Positions 24,732 to 33,300 of a DNA stretch of 64,000 bases are shown here, in pieces; positions within the stretch are counted from its first letter, which is position 1; each line of letters starts with the position of its first letter. The position numbers were made by a program, and so were the translations under genes. Origin of the DNA: Monocercomonoides exilis. Lineage: Eukaryota > Preaxostyla > Oxymonadida > Polymastigidae. Where the stretch lies: assembly GCA_001643675.2 (NCBI GenBank), contig LSRY02000064.1, positions 62,001 to 126,000 of the forward strand, read 5' to 3'. The notes under the pieces were generated by a model. That model worked only from the letters and a program-made list of their open reading frames with translations. It searched no databases and was not told the DNA's origin.

Positions 24732-25655
24732 ACTTCTTCTTCTGCTTCTTCAACTTCATCTGCCTCTCCTCACTCACTTATGCCCCCTGTCTCTTCCGCC
24801 CCTCCGTTGTATTCACAGCCGGCGCGCCAGCCGTTTTCACTCGCACAATTTAGCTTGCCTGCTGCGAATGCTCTTCCGCTGCAGCAGAACAGACTCCACC
24901 GCCCTTCTTCCACAAAGCCCATCACAACACGCACAAAGAAGTCATCAACAGGCACCATCACCACTAAGCTGCTTTCGTTCCACTGCTATATACTGCCAAA
25001 TTCTTCTTCTTCTTCTACTACTACTACTGCAACTACTACTGCTTCTACTTCTTCTTCTTCTGCACAATCCACTCCTTCACTTAATCACTCAACTGTTCAG
25101 TCACCAGGCTGTGCTTCTCCTTCTGCTGATGCCAACTCCATTGCTTCTTTGTCTGCCTCTTCCACTCCAACATTGCCTCTCTCTTCTTCTTCTACCAGAT
25201 ACCTTCCCACCATTCTCCCTCCTCCTCCGCTCACTTCCATCGCATCGAGCCATCCTGCGTTGCTGTCTCAACAGCCAGAGTCCTCATTTAATGTACAGAA
25301 CACGCTGTCGCAGGCGCCTTGTGTCCCGTTCTCTCTTCAGCGCCCTCACTCTGCCCAGCCCTGCTTTTCGCGGCCACTGCAGTTGATGTCTCCACAACTC
25401 CCTCAGCCTCCACGTGCTGTCACAGTCTGCCCTCAGATGCAGCCAAATAACAATGCAGTTTGCTCCAACCCGATGCTGACTCCTTCGTCGACTCTTTATG
25501 CGCTTCCTGTTCAAGCACTTTCTTCTTCTTCTTCTTCTTTTCCTTTAAACAAAATGGAGACTTGTTTAGATTCAGTGCAGCATCTTTCTCAAATTCCACC
25601 TTCTTCAACAAGCATTGCAGAAGCATCTGCAGCCTCAGTAAAAAACATGACGTAA
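22402..25655 (+). CDS. Ser/Pro-rich low-complexity protein, unknown function (1063 aa, 2 exons)
   Basis: Exon 1 (22402-22481) encodes MTQEKGIIKDLASTDIQTKK and a few more residues. A 62-nt GTGTGC...AAG intron joins it to exon 2 (22544-25655). This replaces the apparent hydrophobic start MCLFGLIILLHF, which is intron sequence. The protein begins with a short helical, charged segment with two Cys (ERICPEPKSKCSLQEEQQ). The remainder is dominated by Ser, Pro, Thr and Gln, with TCT/TCC runs, e.g. around 24547-24580 and 24694-24760. A basic patch, TKPITTRTKKSSTGTITTK, lies at about residue 825. No membrane segment and no recognised domain. It is probably an intrinsically disordered intracellular protein. 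Confidence 0.65.
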
Positions 25656-26318
25656 CACTTTTTTTAAAAAAAGACTCTTCATTACAACGTTATGTATTTT
25701 TTATATTTCATTGTATATTTGATAATTAGTTTTTTTGAGCTTTATTTATATTTCTGATTTTTTACAATTCTTTTCAATAATATTTTTTGCATATGATTAC
25801 TTTTATGTTGTTAGTGTTATTAAGATATTAATTTCAAAGCACATTTGTTGCTTCCTATTTTTTTACAACTATAATTATTGTTAATTCTTTAATAATCTTT
25901 TTATTTGCGAGCTTTTTTGTATTTGTTAAAGTTTTGTTTGATCAGCAAAAGATGAAAATTATAGAAGCTGAGAATAAAAAGTTTGACAAAAAGAAATTTT
26001 TAATTTCAATTGCAATTTTCACGATTATATTTGGAAATGCATATTAGCTTTTATTGTAATTATTTTCTGCAAAGAATCTTTTTGTTTTAAAGTCATTTCA
26101 ATGTGCAATTAAAACTTTGTTGAACATCTTTCAATTTTCTTCTAAATTATTATTCACCAATGCGCACTACACACTTCAACAAAGCCAATTTTTTTTAATA
26201 TCCACATCATTAAAAGCTTTTTTTTTTTTAAGAGTTGCAAAATAAATTTAAAATTGAATTCGTTATAAATTCCATTCTTAAAGAAGAGAATCGTTGAGTG
26301 AAGTGTGAGAAAGTACTT
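25656..26318. other. 660-bp AT-rich spacer
   Basis: Converging 3' ends of the Ser/Pro-rich gene and the uL23 gene. Several T runs; nothing else identified. Confidence 0.55.
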
Positions 26319-26926
26319 TTATACAACACCAATCTTATTAGCTACGTCAAGAGCTTCATACTGAGGAAGAAGTCTTATATAAGCTTTCTTTTCTCCCTTG
26401 GGGCTAAAAATGGATTTTTCAAAATATATATTATATATAAATAATAACTTTATAAAGCAAACGTGATGAGAGTATTAATCTTGCGAATCTTAACGTTGTA
26501 CAACTTTTCAAAAGCTCTCTTAATCTTTGGTTTTGATGCACTCATTGAAACGATGAAAACAAGAGTGTTCAATTTTTCAACTTTTTGCATAGCTGACTCT
26601 GTTGTGACTGGATAGCGGATGAGATCGTAGAAGTCGTGCCCTTTGATTGGAGCAGCAGATAAACGAGGGAATTTTGGTTTTCTTCGAAGATATAAAGTCT
26701 TTGGACGTCTAAAGTGAACGGAACGACGAATCTTGTGCTGTTTTGCTTTTATTAATAGTGCAAAATATCATTGTTAAATTAAAAAAAACAGAAAAATTAA
26801 CAGAAAAAAGTTTCAAAGAAGCAAATGGTAAAAGTGAAAAAGTGTTCAAAAAAAGTAACAATCATATAAGCAAAACAAATTCAATAAAATGACATTGTTT
26901 AAATTCAAACCTCTAACGGTTCTCAT
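26319..26926 (-). CDS. RPL23A: 60S ribosomal protein uL23 (RPL23A, 127 aa, 3 exons)
   Basis: Exons in transcript order are 26926-26911 (16 nt), 26745-26463 and 26403-26319, with introns GTTTGA and GTTTGC. The product starts MRTVRAKQHKIRRSVHFRRP, then has PIKGHDFYDLIRYPVTTESA, KVEKLNTLVFIVSMSASKPK, IKRAFEKLYNVKIRKINTLI, TPKGEKKAYIRLLPQYEALD and VANKIGVV. This is uL23 at the polypeptide exit tunnel, which docks SRP and the translocon. The N-terminal extension is shorter than in animals. The protein is complete. Confidence 0.95.
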
Positions 26927-27074
26927 CTTCAGATATTTTCTCAAAAAATCCCGATGATGGACTAATGATCAACAACAGAGTTTTTTTTATATACTAATAA
27001 TAAAACGATTTTCAATTTTATTTAAATTAATGATAATCCAAACAAACAAAGTCAAATAAAGAACGAAAATATGC

Positions 27075-27104
27075 ATTCAAAAAAAAAAAAAAATAAAAAA
27101 TAAA
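27075..27104 (-). terminator. RNA polymerase III-type T-run terminator after tRNA-Arg
   Basis: Downstream of the tRNA 3' end on the minus strand there is a long run of T (A13 on the plus strand, then more A/T), as expected for Pol III termination. Confidence 0.5.
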
Positions 27105-27113
27105 TAAACATAT

Positions 27114-27186
27114 CGACCCGGATGGGGATCGAACCCACAACCTCAGGATCCGAAGTCCTACGCGCTATCCATTGCGCCACCAGGCC
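27114..27186 (-). tRNA. tRNA-Arg, anticodon UCG
   Basis: A 73-nt cloverleaf. The acceptor is GGCCTGG paired with CCGGGTC (one G-U), with discriminator G. The D arm is GCGC/GCGC. The anticodon stem is TAGGA/TCCTG with loop CTTCGGA, giving anticodon TCG for CGA codons. The variable loop is AGGTT. The T arm is GTGGG/CCCAT with loop TTCGATC. No intron. The internal A and B boxes are as expected for Pol III transcription. Confidence 0.95.
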
Positions 27187-29099
27187 AACATTTGATGTCA
27201 ATTTTTCGAACATAACCAGGTATATTTGTATTTCCAAAAGTTAATGTTGAATTATTTGTAATATTTTTGCATTGTCTAACATATATTTTTTGAAGTTCAT
27301 GATTTGGTAAATGTATATTATAGGGGAACACGAATTTTATATATTTTTTTTTATTAACGAATTCTTTATAGTATATAAATCATTTATTAATTAATAAAAA
27401 TTTGAGATCATCAAATAGTTTGATAAATAATAATCAAGGTTTCTTAATATTTATGGGATAGATCAATAAATTTTCATGTAATTTTTTGAGTGCTAACCCT
27501 AAAAAGAAGAACGGGAACAAACCCTAAACCCAATATTTGTTTTGCTAACCCTAGAACCTAAACCAATCTATTAATGTGGAGATTTTTAATGATTTTAACC
27601 CAAATAATTAAAAAAATACTGGGTCAGATCAAAATGTTTTGATTGAAAATAAGAAATTTTTATGATTGATGATCTCACATTTTAATTAATTAATAAATGA
27701 TTCTTATACTATTTTATGTCCGTTTATAATAAAAAATATGAAAATTTCGTGTTCCCCTATAATCTCCTTTTACCCATGATTTTCATGTGCTTTTTATTTC
27801 ATTAATGTGAAATTTCTCATTGAAGAGTTTCTTGAAGATCAAATATGAAAGAGAGCAAAGCAAGAGGAATTTGACTGTCAACAACGCTTCAAAATGGTGT
27901 TAGAAATTTTTTGACTTTTTTTTAAAAAATATTCTAATCGAATGTTAATTGTGTAATTTATGATAGAAATAACTTTTAAAAGCAGATATTTTCTTTTTGA
28001 ACAGAAATGAATAATCTTTTGTATTTTTGGATGAAAGACGACGTAATATTTATTGGAAGATTTGCGCTTACAAAGAACAATCTTTTCTTTTGAAAATAAA
28101 GGTAATTCCATTTTCAATCATCTTTTCTCTTTATGATGATTTCCTGAAAGAATTTTGTCTAAACGAAAAAGAAAAATAAGGAAAAAAAAGTTAAAAAGAA
28201 AAAGAAACTATGATTTTCAAATGAGTTTTGTCCTTCTTGTTTATGTGCATGAATCGAAATGAGAAAAAAAAATAAAAATTGTAAGTTCAAAAACTGTTTT
28301 GATTTTTAAAAAATATGTGCGGCAAATTTTTCGCAATGTACTTTTTTAAAAAAATTATAGGTGATGAGAAAAATTGGATACATTGTCTGAACTTCGAACT
28401 ATGGAACAACATTTATAATTGCCTAATTATGTTTGCTTGAACTGAATTTATTTTTATTTAAGAAAAAATTTAAAGAAGTGGAAAAGTAATTTGATGAAAA
28501 TTTGAATTCTTTATTCATCAGATAATTAAACAAAATCTTCTTCAAAATTTTTTTGACAAATATAATTTTTCTCGATGGTTTCAAAGCATGATTCATCTTT
28601 TCTTAATCGCAATTTGATGAATGCAATATTATCCAACTTATTCATTTGCAATTATTAACAAAATCGAAGGTGTTAGCTGAAATGATGAATAAAAATATTT
28701 GAACGAAATAAGTGAAACACTTCAATGTGAGCTACATGAATACAAACAAAGAAAATATCTATTAAAATTGAAAATGTTGTTTTGGACGAAAAAAGTCAAC
28801 TTTCTCTTATAAATGAAACAAAACCAAAAAACTCCTCAGCAATCAAACGAAGTGCAGCTCTTTTTCAACTATCAAATAAAAACAATAAATTCTTTAAGGA
28901 ATTTTAATATTTAGAATTTAACACAAACAAGTTGACTGAAAATCGTAGGAAAATGTTTTATATATCTATGCATCCATCCATATTTGAGACAGAAACTCTC
29001 ATGCACATTCATTCCCTCTTCGTCTATTCATCTTGCTTGGAACATCAACTTTGATCATTGTTCATCTCCAAAGTCATCAGAAATGCATTCGGAAAATAT
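27187..29099. other. 1.9-kb gene-free AT-rich region
   Basis: Contains the MITE-like element at 27317-27764 (annotated separately). The remaining 1.3 kb up to the receptor-like tail is A/T-rich. The 79-codon minus ORF at 27878-28117 has no recognisable similarity and atypical composition, so I do not call it. Confidence 0.55.
27317..27764. mobile_element. MITE-like element with about 100-bp inverted ends
   Basis: The left end reads ATTATAGGGGAACACGAATT; the right end is its near-perfect reverse complement (TTTCGTGTTCCCCTATAAT). Inward, TTATTAATTAAT and GAGATCATCAA blocks continue the pairing, for arms of roughly 100 bp around a loop of about 220 bp. There is no ORF. The loop holds several ACCCTAAA-like strings. 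The size and structure fit a non-autonomous DNA transposon. A TA target duplication is possible, but the palindromic flank makes it unprovable here. Confidence 0.7.
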
Positions 29100-29119
29100 T
29101 CATTTCCACTCCACATTAT

Positions 29120-30319
29120 TCAGCTTCTGATCTCTTGACTGACCAGCAAACAAACTATTTCCATGACTAATTCTTCAACACTCACTCGATGCTCCCTGTT
29201 CAACCAAGCTGCTGATATTACTCTCTTCACAGTCACCTGTCTCATCTTCAATGTCCACTTCATCGAAATTGTAATAACTACGATACCAACTGTAACCGCT
29301 GAATGAACTGTCGCTTCAGCATCACCAACGATGAACGCTCCGGTGGTGTTTGTAGCGTGCAATTCTTAGAGACCTCTCTTAACATCGACTCTTCATTCTT
29401 CCCTATCTCTATCCTCTCACCATTCACAATCTTCTGCCCTGCCACCACACCCTCATACTCCCCAAACGGAACTTTGAGTGTCAGACACTCCCACAACATC
29501 ATCCCAATCGAGAACACAACTGTCTTCTTCGTCGCATGCTTCTTTGTGCCATTCAGCAATTCAGGTGCCTTCCACCTCAAACACTCATTCCTGTTATCTT
29601 CTTCATCTTCAAACGCTGATGAGGGCAGAGAATCTCTTTCATCATCATCCTCACTGGTTGATGTCACAACTGTTGATGAAGATATTGAAGATGAGTCTGA
29701 ATCTGAAGAAGAGCAGTCAGAGTGCATGACAATGCAGATGACCATGTGTTCTGAGAACAGCACAATGAGCGGACTCAAATTGGCAAGTGACTGAAGTTGG
29801 TTTTCCATTTCATCAAACGAGTGGAGAGCAAGATTCGCAACCCAAAATAGAATTTGGGCAGCTGTCATCTCCCTTTCCTTCAATGTGCCAATTGCCATTT
29901 CTTTCTTCTCGTTCCTTCCATGAAGAAGCATGAATAAAGAATCCCTCAGATCCACAATCAGCTTCTCATGAGGTGATGAGCAAGCCATTGCATCCACAAG
30001 ATTCGACATGGATGAAGTGGTTGGGCACGGACTCTCCACCCGAACAAATGTTGTGTCTGTATCCGTTGTTGAAGTGGATGAAATTGACGGGGATGGTGAT
30101 CCCTTTCTCACTTCTTCTTCTTCTTTCTCAACTTTCTCCAATATCCATTCAGGAATTTTGTCTAAATCCTTTCCCAATATATATTCAGTTGATCCACTCT
30201 CACTCAGCAAATGCTCTGAACTCTGAATGCCCCAAGCTTTTCTCATGTACCTTCTTTTTTGTTCTTTTCTCATTTTTCTTCTCTGCCTCCCTCTCAATTC
30301 TTCGCCAATACTCCTCCGG
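29120..30319 (-). pseudogene. Broken cytoplasmic tail of the receptor-like protein: pseudokinase domain
   Basis: Immediately downstream of the ectodomain ORF, the same frame continues past a TAA as PEEYWRRIEREAEKKNEKR and onward, then stops. The next frame carries SSEHLLSESGSTEYILGKD, KLIVDLRDSLFMLLHGRNEK, a kinase C-lobe with RWKAPELL (APE), FSIGMMLWECLTLKVPFGEY and PPERSSLVMLKRQF, ending with a stop at 29278-29280. A third frame then reads FDEVDIEDETGDCEE until TGA. HRD, DFG and the VAIK lysine are absent, so even an intact copy would be a pseudokinase. There appear to be a nonsense change, a 2-base loss near 30216-30228, and a 3' frame break. The alternative is an intron from about 30330 to about 30226. 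Confidence 0.65.
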
Positions 30320-33300
30320 TTACGTCTCAATTATCACCATCTCGATCAACTTCGGATCTTTTCTGATTTTATTATTAACAATCTCTTCTAATTTTTTTGT
30401 TCTTCTCTTTATATTCCTCCATTGAATAAAAAATATAATCAATAATATAAATAAAACGACGACTATCGCAACGCATCCAATTAACTCCCATGATAATTTT
30501 CCTTCCTTTCCACTTTTTGCATGATTATCATTTCCATCTGTCTGAACTTCACTTTTGTTCTTTAAGATAAATAAATCGGTTGACACTGGATTTCTTGAAT
30601 TTCCAAAAAGAATTGAGACAGAAACCTCAGCATCGTCTGCTGCATCATTGATGATCGTTTCTGATATCACTCCTTGCACTTCATTCTCCGAAATGAAATC
30701 GTCATCCTCAAACCGAAATGAATCCTTAATCTCAACATCACCAACAGATGAACAAACACTGAACGAAAGATTGCAAGGAAGAAATAGCAATCCTTTGAAC
30801 GTTAGTTGCATCTTCTCTCCATTTTTCTTTGTTTCTATCGCTTCAAGCTTTGGAATAAATAGCAGTGAGCCTCTCTCATCTGCTATTCCTGTCGTTTTGC
30901 AGTCTTTATCCAATATCCACATCGATGAATTCCTTTCCAAACCATCCCCTCCCTTCAGGCTCACAATGTTCAGCTCAGCAAAGCCCTCACATATCATGTT
31001 TTTTCTTGCAGATGGGTATTTATCGATAGACGGATTGTTTCCAACAAACTTCCCTTCTTCCATTTTCATTGATCCTCCAGAGATTGTCACACCTCCTTTT
31101 GAGGAGTTTGCAACTGTTGTGTCTTTCATCTCTGACGAGCAGTTGGTGAATTGTAGCACTGATCCGTTCCATTGGCACGCTTCTTCTCCTTTGTTTCCAG
31201 TGTAACAATCGTTTTTCTTTCTATCACTAGCATCAAAGATAGACGAAACAATCCTGAATTCTTTTGCTTCATAAACATCCATAATACTTCCTTGCACAGA
31301 TAGTGACTCGCATCCAACAAATGAGCAAGCCTCAATCACTTCTGACATAACAGGCCTTCCAGATGAAAGGAAGCACGGGCCAGCTGATGTTCTGCTCACA
31401 TTTATAAATGAAGTTTGTTTTACCATCAGCTCAACATCCGTTGCCACAATATCGATTCCACATCCATTTGCCAAAATCACATTTGTTGCATGCATATCTC
31501 CGATTTCAACTGCAGACCCTTCCTCGTTCACAGAAATCAACGATCCTTCACAAGTTACAACGTCAGTTATTGTCCAGAAGCGTATCGATATTTGCGATTT
31601 TCTTCCAGCCTCAGACGATTTGAGGGAAATCACTCCTTTCTTGCATTCCACTTTTGCAACAGAAATCCTCTCGGCTTCACACGAAGCACAACAACAAATT
31701 TCCGCCAAACATTCATCAAAAATACAATTTGAAACGTTTATATCCTGCAATGCCACCTTTTCAACATCATTCAATCGCATCAGCTGCATGGACTCGATGC
31801 TCGAACAACTCACATTCCGCAAATTGATCCCACTGCCCTGGTCTGAAACAAAGACAGGCGAACAAATCACAAGAGACGATATGCTGCAATCACTCATCAC
31901 CAACTTTCCCTTGTTCACTTTCACCATCGAACACTTCATCGAAATTGCCTCCTCTCCTTCAAGCTTTTCTTCTCCAGCAAACGAAACATCAGCAACACTC
32001 AACACTCCATCTTCCAGGCAGATCAAACTCTGGTGTTCTGACGAAAACATCCTTCCAATCACAAATGCCAAATATTCGATCTTTACCCTTGATGAGCAAG
32101 TTAGCAAGCAGCTTTCTGCTGTTTCAACATTTTTGTTCACCATAACAACACTCCTTTCCACATCCAGCTCCGTCGATTTAATAGTCACATCTGTTGCCAC
32201 TCCTTCTCCCGTTATTTTACACTCCTTGTCTATAAAAAGGCTGCTGGACACAGATGGCACAATATGTGCCAACCCAATATTCAGCGAAATGCAGGGCTCA
32301 TCTGTTGTGCCACATTGCTGAGAGTCTGAGCTGTTTGCTGCCTCTGCTGCTACAAAAATCGTTTCGCTCTGCCAAGTTATCACCCGAAGCAATAAATCTT
32401 CCTCGTCTTCATCGTTTTCCTTTGTGCAACCCCATATCGCCAGATCCTTTTCAAATGGAGCTCGGAAGTCGAGTTTGAACTGCTTCTCCCCAATTTGTTG
32501 ATCCAGATCCTGGCACTTCACATACACATCCCTCCCTCGATATCCCCTGTTTCCACGAAGTGTGACGTTCTCAAACAAAAATGGAAGCAAGGCATCAGCT
32601 GCTGATTCACAGTCCAGATACACCCCTCCTCCTCTCCCACTTTCTGAGCAGAAGCATTCTGTTATCTTCGAAAAACAACATGAAAATTCCACCTTTTCAT
32701 TCATCCTAATCAGCATCGCTCCTCCCCTTTCACTGTCTGTGTTTCCGCAGCCTTTCATACTCGTGTTAAACACTGATACAATTGCCACAGCACTTCCCAC
32801 TCTCATCAAAACAGACGATTCTGTTCCGCCATTCTGATGAACTTTATTAAAAATGCATTTTTCCATCATTAAACTTCCTGTCTCTTCTTCATTGTTGCCC
32901 ACCTCTCTTGTCTGTGCCACAATTGCAAATGCACTCTTTCCAAGCAACTCAATATTTGCCATAGAAACATTGCTCAGAACCATTTGGCTCCCTTCTGCAA
33001 AAAAAACGACCCACTCTCTGCATTTTTGAAGTTTCATAGAGCAATCAATCAGTTCGCATTTGCCCGACAGACACTCAACGATCGAATAAATAAGCTCATC
33101 GCTCGAACTCCTAACAAAAGAGCAACCGTTGATCTCAAAGCGTTCTCCACGTGTGCATATAAGCTTGGTCTGACTCCATTCAGAACCAAACTCACAGCAT
33201 ATTTCCATGCCTCCAAACGCGCTCACCTTCTCGTTCACAAAAACAGATTCCCCTTTCTCTGTCTTCCCCGCTTTGGCTTCAATCACTTCACAAAACCTCA

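Noticed and set aside
27480..27570. A true internal or terminal telomere
   Set aside because: Only a few degenerate CCCTAA words, not a tandem array, and they sit inside an inverted-repeat element.
30320..30322. TAA after the receptor TM stalk as evidence for a code in which TAA is read as an amino acid
   Set aside because: TAA ends eS12, uL23, Dim1 and the phosphatase at the expected positions, and TAG and TGA end other conserved proteins. The standard code fits.
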